64,000 nt of DNA from Cryptomeria japonica (Eukaryota; Streptophyta; Pinopsida; Cupressales; Cupressaceae). Below are positions 44,463 to 56,665 of the stretch, one piece after another (positions within the stretch are counted from its first letter, which is position 1; each line of letters opens with the position of its first letter). A program made the position numbers and the translations under genes. A model generated the notes under the pieces. It saw only the letters and a program-made list of their open reading frames with translations, was not told where the DNA came from and did not search any database. Location: contig NC_081413.1 in NCBI RefSeq assembly GCF_030272615.1, positions 718,973,867 to 719,037,866 on the forward strand. The letters are read 5' to 3'.

Positions 44463-46730
44463 ATGGAACATGAAGATGAAATACAAGTTGAAGGAGAAAT
44501 AAAAGAACAAAATATCAGAGACATCAATAAAGATCCTCAATTCGACAAATTTATGCAAAAATTATTGGAGGGAGAAAAAGAAAAATATTTCCTAATGTTA
44601 GCCAAATCTGGTGCTACACTTTCCCAAGATTTTGATGTGAACAAATTGATACAAAAGAAAGGTCACCCTCCCTCTAATAACAAAAAATATGAGGACATCT
44701 TTGGTCTTCACATGAATGACACATCAATTCCCAATAATACCAAAACAAATGAAGAAACCTACATACCCAGAAGAGAGGAAGTAGAGATTCTGAATAACAT
44801 TCAACCCAATGAAGATAAAAGAAGGACTAGAGATGACACCAGAAGAGATCCAGATCCTCCTAGAATACAAAATTATGGTCATGCAAGAACAAATCATGTC
44901 GATAATCCTATAACAACTCTCACACAACAACTACAAGCAATGCAAACACAAATTCAAGATATGCAGAGAGGAAATGTTAGAAGATACTCACTTCAAGAAA
45001 TTTGTCCTTATCCATTTGACAAAAACCTAAACATGATACCATTTCCTATAGGTTTTGAAACTCCTAGATACGAAAAATATGATGGAATCACTAACTCTCA
45101 AGATAATTTACGAGAATTTTGCACAATGAGTATGGAGTTTGCACATGAGGATACCTACTTGATGAGATTATTTTCAAAAAGATTAATTGTACTAGCTATG
45201 GAATGATTCTCCCAACTTTCACCCAGAATCAGATCATTTTTCAGAGTTGGTGGATAAGTTTATTTCACAATACTCTTACAACATACAACATGAAGTAACA
45301 ATGCTAGACCTATGTAATGCCAAACAAAAGAATGGAGAACCTTTCATGACATTTTTACAATGATGGAGACGGTTAGCTTCACGATATCCTCGTATAGTGC
45401 CAGAATACAAAAAAATAGACATATTCATCGACAACTTAAATGATCAAATGAGTTATCACTTAAAAATGCAAGGAAATCAAAGTTTTGGAAAAATGATTGA
45501 TAATGGAATCATAATGGAGGAAGCTATGATAAAGAAAGGTGAATTGAAAATATACAAAGACAGAGTTCACCCTCCTAACAACAACAACAACCATAATGAT
45601 AAACCAAAGTTTAGGAATAGAAATTGAAATATCGTTACTGATGGAATAGTGGATAACAACAATGTGAAACCAAAACAACTGGGTTTTAATTTATCCACTC
45701 ACTCAACAATGGCTCAACAAAACAACCATCACCAAAAAGCAACTATCAAAACATTCTTTCAAAGACAATTTGCAAACATTGGTGAATCCCTTGGGTCAGC
45801 ACTAAAGACACTTCTCGCAAAAAAATTGATCACTTTACCAGAAGAAAGGAACTATGAACCTCAAATCAAACCACCTTGGTGGAATGATAACCATTATTGT
45901 GATTTCCATCGAAACAAGGGACATCATATAGATAATTGTCAGAAGTTGAAACATATCATACAAGATATGATTGATAATGGAGTAATAACCATGGATGGAC
46001 ATACAACAAACAAATCTCATACAACTTTTAAAACTTCGCTTCCAAACTATGAGAAAGGTGAATTATCAACAACAAATAATGGTAAGGGTAAAGAGAAGGT
46101 AAACTATGCTCATACATATGACAATGTGGTAAACGTGATTGTCGTTAAAGAAAAAAAAAATCAAGAACATGCTCATGTTATCACAAGAGGAAAAGCTAAA
46201 GTTTATTTGTCAGGTCCTACAACAAACACATCATCCACTACCAAACAATACAATCTAGTGGAGCAATTGCAGAAAATACCCATTCAAATATCCATCTTAG
46301 AATTGTTAAAGCTTTCGCCTGCACACAAAGAAATTATTGAATGAGCATTAGTAGATACAACAGTTTCTAAAGATCTTGATATCGATCAATTCCAAACCAT
46401 GGTGGGACACCTCACAACCCCTCACTGCTTATCATTCACTGAAGAAGATGACATGTCCTTAGAACATCCACACAATGCTCCTTGGCATATTGAAGTCCTC
46501 ATTCACAAATTACACATTAAACATGCTCTAATAGACAGTGGAGCTGGCCTAAATATCTGTTCATTGAGTCTTGTTCATGCCTTAGGATATTTAGAAGATG
46601 CAGTTGATGTCCGGAAAAGGATCACCATAAAAGCCTATGATGAAAAAGAACGTTCCTCCAAGGGAATTGTGATACTACCTATTAGAGTGGAACCTTTGTA
46701 GAAAGACACAGTATGCCAAGTTCTAGACTT
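44463..46730 (+). pseudogene. Tat gag and protease (element I)
   Basis: Start ATG 44,463; translation can be read from 44,408, after a TGA. The Gag N-terminal region (FDKFMQKLLEGEKEKYFL), a Gln-rich helix (TTLTQQLQAMQTQIQDMQRG) and the conserved GFETPRYEKYDG are present. Lesions: TGA 45,204-45,206 (Trp to stop), a +1 frameshift in the T-run near 45,238, TGA 45,361-45,363, TGA ~45,625-45,627 and TGA ~46,342-46,344. The C-terminus has the CDFHRNKGHHIDNC knuckle and the protease LIDSGAGLNI with a normal DSGA site. K interrupts the gene after 46,730. Confidence 0.87.
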
Positions 46731-48223
46731 AATATAAGTACAGATCCAATACCCAACAAGATGAGAGGGGGGGGGGTGAATCATACAAACTTAATCATCC
46801 ATAAAAACATTAGATTCAACCTTAGTAACACATATATCAGTTATATAACCAAAAACTATCAAACATGCAAACTCAAAAGTATATGAACAATATAAACCTT
46901 ATAACACCAGATTTAACGTAGAAACCCAAACAGGGAAAAACCAATATGGGATTTCGGACCCACTAAGAAATATACTCTTCTAGAGTATGCTCGGTTAAAA
47001 GAAAATCCTGTTAAAGATTACAAACACATTGCTAGATGTGACCCGGTTAAGGGATTTCCCTCAGATCTGTTAGGATCTTGACTTTGTTAGAAGTGACCTT
47101 GTCAAAGGATTTCAAACACTCAATCAGAATGTCACCTTGCTAGAGGATTTACATATAAGACTGTTAAGTCCACTCGGTTAAGAGATTTCCTGTCACTTTC
47201 ACAAAATAACAGTAATAAAATCTATCTACAACTTCACATCTAAAATGCTAAAGCAGATTCGTATTTGTTCAATACAATCTAGACATAGAACTAATCTTGT
47301 CTATCTATTGGGTATCAATACTCTGTTATTCTAACAGGTCTTCAAGCTTTTGTGCTCGATAATCACTATGTAGCATACCTATGCATACACTTACCCACAT
47401 ACATTGTTTATCAACAATTTCCTATTTATAAACAATTAGGTAACTGCTTAATCTCCTTGATCACATTTCCCATGATCAATCATAGCCATTAGATCTTCAA
47501 TCTTGTCTAGGTTCAATGTATCTTTCGATCTAAAAATGTTTTACCCCACCTTGGAACTTGCATATTCACCTTGGAACTTGTGTTAGGGTAATGCGGTTCA
47601 ATCTGAGCTATAGATCTTCCTGCCAACTTTCCATTGCCTTAAATTCGTTAATAAACTTCTTCCATGGCTTACCAATAATTGATCCGCTCTAGCTCATCAG
47701 CTTCTTTCATTAAATATCACATGTAAACATTTAATGCATTATGTTATAGCTCCGTTGCAACTCGGTGAATACTAAACTTCACTCGGTAGATATTCTACCT
47801 TCATTAACCGATAGCGATAACCTTAGGATTTACCGACTAGGTTCTTTGCCTGATAACATAGTATAGTATTAACCTTTACATTTTACAACATATGTATGAT
47901 ATTAAAACAATCTAAAACATTAAGATCTCATCATTGTTTGACTCGGTAGTAGTTGCCCATTGAATAACTTATCCCCTTATTCATCATATTCTTTCCTGTG
48001 TCTTTACCAACTTCTTTATAATCTTTATATCATACTTCTCAAGATATGGCAACATCATACTGAAATAGAAAATCAATTTCTTGACATCAATGACAAAATA
48101 ATAATATCAAGATAGTAAAACATCTTTAATCAGTTATGTCCATAATCATCAACAACCTTCTCAATATCCTTATTGAAATGTCAACAATCTTTCATTGTCT
48201 GTTATAATGTAATATTGCCAACA
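46727..48223 (-). mobile_element. 3' LTR of element K
   Basis: On the - strand it starts TGTTGGCAATATTACATT at 48,223. It contains TATAAATAGG at 47,421-47,430 and a C-run near 46,768. It breaks off at CTTATATTAAGT without the terminal bases present in the 5' LTR (…CTATCA at 52,930). Confidence 0.88.
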
Positions 48224-48684
48224 ATCTCCCCCTTTAGCATTGATGGAAAAACCAATTGATTTGACCTTTAAAAGATTTAGATTGTTGTGATTCTGAAATG
48301 CTTAAATTCTCTCCCCCATACATTAGACTTCTCTTCTATTTTCAGTCTTTATTTCAATCTGTAGTCTTTTCTCAATTCTCCCATATATTCTCTTAGTCTT
48401 CTACCCCTTGGTAGGTCTTCTCCCCCTTTGACAACAATGCCAAAAAGAAAAGAACTAAAACATAATTTGTTTATGTAAGAAGTTATTTCCTGCTATTTTG
48501 TATCAACTGAGTCTCGGTCAGAGCATTTGTCTTCAATTCTTGTTCCCTGTAACATTCTCTGTATTATTCCAGTATTACTTCTAGTACACTTTCAGAAAAA
48601 CATTCTAAAGTGTATCACTCTAGCATCAACTCCCCAAAAAGATATTCAATAGAGTCATCGAAGTGATGCTTTCACCGAACTCGG
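48224..48684 (-). promoter_or_regulatory. 3' untranslated region of K with polypurine tracts
   Basis: On the - strand: AAAGGGGGAGAAG near 48,420, GGGGGAGAG near 48,311 and AAAGGGGGAGA at 48,225-48,235, next to the LTR. Confidence 0.78.
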
Positions 48685-51600
48685 TTAGTGAGTAGAAGAT
48701 AGGGGTAGGACCCCTAACTTACTTCTAAGATATTCAAAAGTGTCCTTTGGTAGTGGCTTGGTGAAGATATCTACTATTTGCTCCTTTGTGCTAACATATT
48801 CCAATACCACTTTCTTCTCTTGAGCTTCTTCTCTAAGATAATGATATTTGATAGATATGTGCTTTGTCTTAGAGTGCATAACATGATTCTTTGAAATACT
48901 AATGGCACTATTACTATCACAGAATATAGTTACTGGCTCGGTAACTTTCTCATTTATACCTTCCAACAGTTGTTTGATCCATGCAATGTTGGTACAATTC
49001 AGTGCTGCAGCAACATATTCGGCTTCGGCTGTTGACTATGAAACACATCCTTGTTTCTTGCTAAACCAACTCACTAGTCTTTCTCCTAAAAAGAAAGCTC
49101 CTCTACTTGTGCTTTTTCTATCATCAATGTTGCCTGCCCAATCAACATCAGTATAAAATTTTAAATCAAAATTATTTCCTTTCTGATATACTAAGCCATA
49201 CTCTTCAGTGCCTTTTAAGTATCTAAAAATTCTTTTGATTGTTGTCATGTGTGTTTCCTTAGGATCTGTAGAGAATCTTGCAACAATACCTACTGCATGT
49301 GCTATATTTGGCCTACTGTAAACAACATATTGCAACTTTCCAATCATAGATAAAGTGTCTCATCAACAGATGTAGATTCATCATTCTTTGATAGTTTACA
49401 GTTGGTAGTCATAGGAGTACTTACTGGTTTTGAATTGTCCATTCCAAATTTTTTCAAGATTTCCTTTATGTATTTGGATTGAGTAATGAAAATATCATTT
49501 TTCATTTGCAGCATCTGTAAACCTATAAAATACTTTATCTCACTGATTAATGACATCTCAAATTCTTTGCTCATTTCATTTCCAAAGTTCTTTCATAAAG
49601 AGTCATTTCCACAAAATATAATATCATCAACAAATATGGCTGAGATTAGTATTCCATTTTCATCATTCTTCATGTACATGTTGTTGTTCTCACTTGTCCT
49701 TATAAAACCAATCTTAATCAAATAAGAGTGCAATCTCTCATACCATGCTCTAGGTGCGTGTTTCATACCATATAAAGCTTTCTTCAATTTACATACCTGA
49801 TCTTTATCATTGTCTTCAACAAATCCTTCAGGTTGTTCAATGAAAACTTCTTCTTCTAATATTCCATTCAGAAATGCAGATCTGACATCCATTTGATATA
49901 CCTTGAAGTTCTTTAAAGCAGCATATGCCAACAATGTTCTTACTCCTTCAAGTCTAGCAACAGGTGCAAAAGTCTCACAATAATCAATTCCTTCTTCTTG
50001 GGCATAACCTTTGCAAACTAATCTTGCTTTGTTCCGAATGACCTCACCTTTTTCATTTAGCTTGTTTCTGAAGATCCACTTTATACCGATTACATTTTTG
50101 TCCTTCGGTCTTAGGACCAGTGTCCATGTGTCATTCTTCTTGATTTGATCAATCTCTTCTATCATAGCATTTATCCAATCTTCACTGTTAAATGCCTCTT
50201 TCACTATTCTCGGTTCAAATTCAGATATCAAACATGTGTTTTGTCTCAGTTTGTTCCTTGTCATCACTAGATCATCCTTATCTCCTATAATTTGACTTGG
50301 TGCATGATGTCTTCTAACATACTTGGCTAATACAGGCTTGGTAAGCTTTGTATGATCTTCTTCATCACTCGGTAACTGGATATTTTCTTCATTTTCTTCA
50401 ACAGTTATCTCGGTAGGACTTCTCGGTTGCACATAGACAAATTCATCATAGTCTTCTAGTTCTTTGGAATTTCCTTCATCAGTTCTTTCTGCAAATTCAT
50501 CAATTTTCACATTTGCACTTTCTACTATTTTGTTAGATGATTTGATTAGACATTTAAATGCTTTTCTTCTAGAAGAATATCCTAGAAATGTTCCTTCTTC
50601 AGTTTTCTGATCAAACTTGCCATTTCTATCATCTTTATGAACATAGCATTTACTTCCAAAGATCTTAAAATAACTTATATTATGTTTCTTGCCATACCAG
50701 ATTTTATAAGGTGTCTTCAGAGTACCTTTCTTCAATTGAACTTGGTTCAAGGTGTAAACAGCTGTGCTTATTGCTTCTCTCCAAAATGTTTGTGGAACCT
50801 TCTTCTCAATCATCAGTGTTCTAGCACAATCCACAATAGATCTGTTTCTTCTTTCAATTATTCCATTTTATTGTGGAGTTCTCAATGCAGAGACTTGTCT
50901 TTTAATACCATGATCATTGCAAAATAGGTTGAACTCATCAGATGTGAACTCTCCTCCTCTATCTAATCTAAGACATTTCAGTTGTCTTCCTGTTTCATTT
51001 TCAACTCTAGCCTTGTACCATTTAAACATTTGAAAAGCTTCTGATTTTTCTTTTAAAAACATTACTGACATCATCCTTGAATAATCATCCACAAATAATA
51101 TGAAATACTTATCACCATAATAACTTTGAACTTTCATAGGACCACAAAGATCAGTGTGCACAAGATCTAAAACTCCCTTAGAAGTGTAGGACTTACTTGT
51201 AAAGCTTGATCTTGTCATCTTACCCATCTGGCATCCTCGACACATAGCATTCTCAGGTTTTTCAAGACTCGGTAGACCTCTTACTTGGTGCTTCTTACTT
51301 ATTTTGATCAGATTATCAAAATTAACATGACAAAACCTTTTATGCCATAACTAGGTATCATCAATCTTTGCATGCAAATACTTATTGTGAGTTGAGTCAA
51401 GGTGAAATGTATTACCCTTTGTTTGTGTCCCGGTAGTAGCTAACTTTCCATTCTTGTCATGAACTTTGACAATTCCTTTATGAAATTCTATTCAGTAACC
51501 TGTGTTGTTTAGCTATGCTACACTCAACAAATTGTATTTCAAACCTTCAACCCAATAAACATCATTGCATCTTGCATTATCAAGAAGTGTTATGGATCCT

Positions 51601-51758
51601 TTACCTCTTACCAGACATGGTGCATCATTACCAAATCTAACATAGCCTCCATCATAATCTTCTAACATAACAAACTTGTGTTTATCTCCTGTCATATGAT
51701 GTGAGCATCCACTATCTATAATCCAAGAATCATTAGTGTTTATGTGAGATATTAGGGC
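48685..51758 (-). pseudogene. Copia Pol: protease, integrase, RT, RNase H (element K)
   Basis: From the N-terminus: protease WIIDSGCSHHMTG (about 51,715-51,680); integrase zinc finger (LWHKRFCHVNF, CRGCQMGK) and DDE core ([23 protein letters not shown]); RT with [32 protein letters not shown] and FVDDIIF (about 49,625); RNase H with YTDVDWAGNIDDRKS, IFCDSNSAISISKN, TKHISIKYHYL and VDIFTKPLPK. Same frame as gag until near 49,345, where a frameshift moves it. In-frame stops near 51,759, 51,513, 50,868, 49,593 and 49,036; the one between ALRTPQ and NGIIE disrupts the integrase core. Other stops lie between 51,513 and 51,245. Confidence 0.9.
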
Positions 51759-52865
51759 TTATTCTTCATACCTTTCTTCATCTGATCCATCCTTGATAGC
51801 CACATAAACAACTTCCTTTGTATCTATCTCATCTGATTTATCATCATTAGATTTCTCATCAGCTATTAAGCATGTCTTTCTATCTCTTCTTCTGAAGTCT
51901 CGGTGTCCTCTGTAATGGTTATCTTTCTGTCTGTCATCTCGGTAATCTCTCTTTTCAGTAAAATCTTTGTCAAGATAGTTAGAAGTCATATGTCCAATCT
52001 TATCACAATTGAAACATTTCAAAGGTAGTTTTCCTTTATACTTACCTTTGCCTCTCGGTAACCTTTTGGCCAATAGTGCTTCAAACTCTTCTTGCGTTTT
52101 GATTTCTTCATACAGTTTGTGTACTTCCTCCATGTTCTTCCGAAATCTTTCACTTGCTCCACTGTGATCTCCTTCAGAGTACTTATACTTTCTTTCATGG
52201 TAATCATTAGATTCATTCATATGAAAAGAGCTAAATGCAGATTCAACTTTATTTACCGATGACCCACTGTTATCAAAATTACTTAACTCAAATGCATGTA
52301 GGTTACCAATAGTAGCATCTAGGGAAATTGGCATATTAGGTACAGACCTCAATTCATTGATTGCAGAGACTCGGATTGCATAGGCAGGTAGAAGGGTTCT
52401 TAACAACTTACTTGTCACATCCTTTTCTTCAATAGTTCCTCCTCCTCCTTTGATTTGATTTACAATCTCCTTTAGTCTTGTACTGTACTAGGCTATGCTC
52501 TCACCTTCATTCATCCTCATAGATTCAAGTTGTCCTCTTAGACTATCTACTTTTTCTCTTTGAACATGTTCATCTCCTCCATATATAGATATGAGCTTAG
52601 TCCACATTGCCTTTGCATCATTGCAGCCTTCTAGATCATTGAACTCTGAATCGGTCAATGCAGATGTTATTTCAATCATTGCTTGAATATGTTCTTGCTT
52701 CGCCTTTATCTCTTCCATAGTCAATGGATAGGTGCTCGATGCAACAAAATCATTCTCCAAATAGTATACAACATATTCTCCAACTCCTGATAGATGTAGC
52801 TTCATCCTTTTCTACCATGTAGAGAAACTTGACTTATTCAGCTTAGGTGCATCCCTCTTATACAT
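51759..52865 (-). pseudogene. Copia Gag (element K)
   Basis: Start ATG 52,865, about 50 bases inside the primer site; the frame then reads MYKRDAPKLNKSSFSTW, a stop where Gln is expected, and KRMKLHLSGVGEYV. The UBN2-type core (WTKLISIYGGDEHVQREKVD, LRGQLESMRMNEGESIA) is present; a second TAG follows at 52,488. The C-terminus has a Lys/Arg-rich region and one zinc knuckle, CFNCDKIGHMTSNY, whose last Cys is Tyr. It continues in frame into Pol, as expected for copia. This gag type differs from the coiled-coil Gags of C and E. Confidence 0.87.
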
Positions 52866-52915
52866 CTTTGGATCTTTAACTCAAGTGCCTTTAAACTTTC
52901 CTTTCGGAGTCCAAA

Positions 52916-52927
52916 GCTCTGATACCA
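52916..52927 (-). promoter_or_regulatory. Primer binding site of element K
   Basis: TGGTATCAGAGC on the - strand, two bases from the LTR end at 52,930; initiator Met-tRNA type. Confidence 0.9.
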
Positions 52928-52929
52928 AT

Positions 52930-54438
52930 TGATAGTTCTGATACTTAATATAAGTACAGATCCAATACCCAACAAGATGAGAGGATGGGAGGTGAATCAT
53001 ACAAACTTAATCATCCATAAAAACATCAGATTCAACCTCGGTAACACATATATTAGTTATATAACCAAAAACTGTCAAACATGCAAACTCAAAAGCATAT
53101 GAACAATATAAACCTCATAACACCAGATTTAACATGGAAACCCAAATAGGGAAAAACCACTGTGGGATTTTGGACCCACTAAGAAATATACTCTTCTAGA
53201 GTATGCTCGGTTAAAAGCAAATTCTGTTAAAGATTACAAACACATTGCTAGATGTGACCCGGTTAAGGGATTTCCCTCAGATCTGTTAGGATCTTCACTT
53301 TGTTAGAAGTGACCTTGTCAAAGGATTTCAAACACTCAATCAGAATGTCACCTTGCTAAAGGATTTACATATAAGACTGTTAAGTCCACTCGGTTAAGAG
53401 ATTTCCTGTCACTTTCACAAAATAACAGTAATAAAATCTATCTGCAACTTCACATCTAAAATGCTAAAGCAGATTCCTATTTGTTCAATAGAATCTAGAC
53501 ATAGAACTAATCTTGTCTATCTATTGGGTATCAATACTCTGTTATTCTAACAGGTCTTTAAGCTTATGTGCTCGGTAATCACTATGTAGCATCCCTGTGC
53601 ATACACTTGCCCACATACATTGTTTATCAATAGTTTCCTATTTATAAACAATTAGGTAACCGCATAATCTCCTTGATCACATTTCCCATGATCAATCATA
53701 GCCATCAGATCTTCAATGTTGTCTAGGTTCAATGTATCTTTCGATCTGAAAATGTTTTACCCCACCTTGGAACTTGCATATTCACCTTGGAATTGTGTTA
53801 GGGTAATGCGGTTCAATCTGAGCTGTAGATCTTCCTGTCGACTTTCCATTGCCTTAAATTCGTTAACAAACTTCTTCCATGTCTTACCAATCATTGATCC
53901 GCTCCAGCTCATTAGCTTCTTTTATTAAATATCACATGTAAACATTTAATGCATTCTATTATAGCTCCATTGCAACTTGGTGAATACTAAACTTCACTCG
54001 GTAGACATTCTGCCTTCATTATCCGATAGTGATAACCTTAGGGTTTACCGACTAGGTTCTTTGCCTGATAACATAGTATAGTATTAACCTTTACATTTTA
54101 CAACATATGTATGATGTTAAAACAATCTAAAACATCAAGATCTCATCATTGTCTAACTCGGTAGTAGTTGCCCATTGAATAACTTATCCCCTTATTCATC
54201 ATATTCTTTCTTGTGTCTTTACCGACTTCTTTATAATCTTTATATCATATTTCTCAAGATATGGCAACATCATATTGAATTAGAAAATCAATTTCTTGAC
54301 ATCAATGACAAAATAATAATATCAAGATAGTAAAACATCTTTAATCAGTTATGTCCATAATCATCAACAACCTTCTCAATATCCTTATTGAAATGTAAAC
54401 AATCTTTCATTGTCTGTTATAATGTAATATTGCCAACA
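52930..54438 (-). mobile_element. 5' LTR of element K
   Basis: 1,509 bp on the - strand from TGTTGGCAATATTAC to CTATCA. TATAAATAGG at 53,637-53,646. The G-run near 52,981 is interrupted (GAGGATGGGAGG) compared with the 3' LTR. Similar to the 3' LTR throughout, with scattered substitutions. Confidence 0.9.
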
Positions 54439-54505
54439 TCTTGTAATGATCTATTGAGTGTTTTGTGCTGCAAGAACAAGTATACACTTCACAAGCACGA
54501 TATTT

Positions 54506-54522
54506 TGGTGCCCACCGTGGGG
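54506..54522 (+). promoter_or_regulatory. Primer binding site region of element J
   Basis: TGGTGCCCACCGTGGGG just after an LTR-end-like segment; this word is typical of the position after Tat 5' LTRs. The tRNA identity was not determined. Confidence 0.7.
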
Positions 54523-56665
54523 CTGAGATCATCATTTTTGGCCTCTCAAGCTTCATAAACTTTCATCTCTGTCAGGTCTAGTTTAGAGTGTCGTACGAGC
54601 TACTTTTCTAGCTCATATGAACTCCTTTATGGTCTGGGATGATATTATGTTTTGACCGGTATTAGCTCAATCCTGTGTAATACGAGCATCTTTATTTTGT
54701 CACACGAGATCTAAATTCATGTCGTACAAGTTTTTGGCTGGTAATTTCTTTACTTGTATCGGCTTGTTTCTGTGTCGTACGAGCCTATTTTGGCTTTTGT
54801 CTGAGATCTACATATGTGTCATTTCAGCTCATAAATCATGTCATACGAGTCTCTCTCTCTATGATTTTAAAATAAATTGCATTTTAAGGCTTTTTATTTT
54901 TAATCTGAGCTTTACTAATGCTAACCCTGACTTGTTTGTGAGATTTTTGGCAGTCTAACTCTTTCTGCAGGATGATTGACGAAGATACGCTTGTCAAAGA
55001 CTTAATTCCAAACACATCATGACTACTAATGGATATATTTTGTAGTTTACCTCAAAGAATTCAATAAAACTTTGTGTATTCCTTAAAGTTTTTTTAGCCA
55101 CACTTGATTTTGCTAAAGGAATGAACAATCATGTATTTCATGTCTTAGATGATAGGCGAGTATGCTCTCACCTTTCTTAGGTGATCAGAAAGCTAGACTC
55201 ATATTTTACTTTCATTAGTGCATTTCTTTAGCAGGCCTGCCCTCCCTAGGAGTTAATAACCCTTAAAACCATTACGACCGATGTGAAGGGAATGACCTAA
55301 GTGGGAACGGCTAATGCCAAGTAATCTAACCCACTATAAAATAAGCCTGATTTGATGTAAATAAAGTCAATGATAGTGCTCAGGAATAGCTCTCCTCCGT
55401 ACCTTCGGGTATATCAAACCTTGGTTTTCAAGGTTCAGAGACCTCTCAATTGAGTATTATACCCCGACATGACGAACAAATCCCTTACTAGTTCTGATTA
55501 AAGTAAAAGCTACCTGATTCACCTTTGAAAGGGTGATAATCCTTGTGCAAGAGAGATAGTAACTCTCCCAAGGCACTTGCTATATGGTGCCCCCATTAGC
55601 ATTTCGAGTCAGATAATACAACGTTGAGAATCCATTGTGTGAGACTCAGTGGCCGTATTCTGATTAGCTATTGGGTGTGTACCTAAGCTTGAAAGCAAAG
55701 GTTTTCTCTCCTCAACCAACTTCCTTAGGGTTTAGCATGCTGAGAGTCACTTATCACATCATGTGTTTGATGTGTATTCATCCCTAAATTTGAAAAATCA
55801 GACATCTAAAACTAGAAAACATAAGCAAAACTTCAAAATTCACTAATCCAAATTCAACCAAATAAACACATTTTTCTATGTCCTGTCCTCTGTCGTACAA
55901 ATCATTTATCTTGTCATAAAGTTCAGAAAAGTTTGTCGTACGAGCCTATTCTTTTGCACATAAAAATCTTAGTTTGTCGTTTGGTCTTATATCTCTTGTT
56001 GTTTGGGGCTATATAATTTGTCGTACGAGTCTCTATTTTTATTAGTCCAGAGCCTCTACTTTGCATGACTTTTTTAGGTCTGTCATTTCACTTGATCAGC
56101 TTGCAGTAATCATAAACATCTATTATCTATTGCTTTGTGCTTGGATTGTCTCCTTGGTTCTCTTGGTCAAGTTATCATTTGTCAAAATCAAACTTTAGAA
56201 CATATACACCTCAAGATTTTTAAGTGCTCACCCTCAAAAAGTTCAAGATCTAAACATCTCAAAGTGCATTATCACCTTCTTTGGTAAACTGATCACTCAA
56301 ACATAGTTTCTCATAAGGATCTATCATCCTTTATCATGAAACTAAAACGTTTGGTCAGGATAATCTCATCCCACATCGTAGGATATATCCCTCCTACTAG
56401 ACTTGGTTCTTATCAAATTATCATCATTGCACTCCAAAACTGAAGATCCAAAAACTTCCAAACCTTTAACACTTGAACCATCTTTTCGTGTCATATCGCG
56501 CTATCACATTTACCTTGATAATTGATCACTTATCAAAACAAACTTTTGGACAATTGAATCCTAGCAAAATAGCACATGTGTATGCCCTTTCTAACTAGAG
56601 CTTTGAGATGAAGGATCATAGAGACGGAAATCGAAACATTGGAAATAACTGAAGAGCATATAACC
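54523..56665 (+). other. 5' leader of element J
   Basis: No protein is seen. It holds degenerate GTCGTACGAG motifs. From 55,161 it matches the I leader; the first ~640 bp are unique to J here. Confidence 0.65.
54590..56029 (+). repeat. Dispersed GTCGTACGAG motifs in Tat leader
   Basis: Full or one/two-mismatch copies at about 54,590, 54,678, 54,700, 54,721, 54,774, 54,840, 55,892, 55,935 and 56,020, separated by unlike filler. CGTACG inside is palindromic. The I leader has copies near 43,690, 43,730 and 43,820. Confidence 0.7.

Larger units (their letters stand above)
42958..46730 (+). mobile_element. Tat-lineage leader, gag and protease, truncated (element I)
   Basis: Collinear with 55,161-58,937 (element J) at high identity. 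It starts abruptly after the H LTR (TATGCTCTCACC) and stops inside the protease/RT linker, where the K LTR begins. RT and integrase are absent. Confidence 0.88.
46727..54438 (-). mobile_element. Nearly full-length Ty1/copia Sirevirus-like element (K)
   Basis: 5' LTR 54,438-52,930, primer site, gag, protease, integrase, RT, RNase H, purine tracts, 3' LTR 48,223-~46,727. The left LTR lacks its terminal ~17 bp. No matching 5-bp target duplication is seen: the left flank is Tat protease sequence of I, the right flank is the LTR end of J. Confidence 0.9.
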
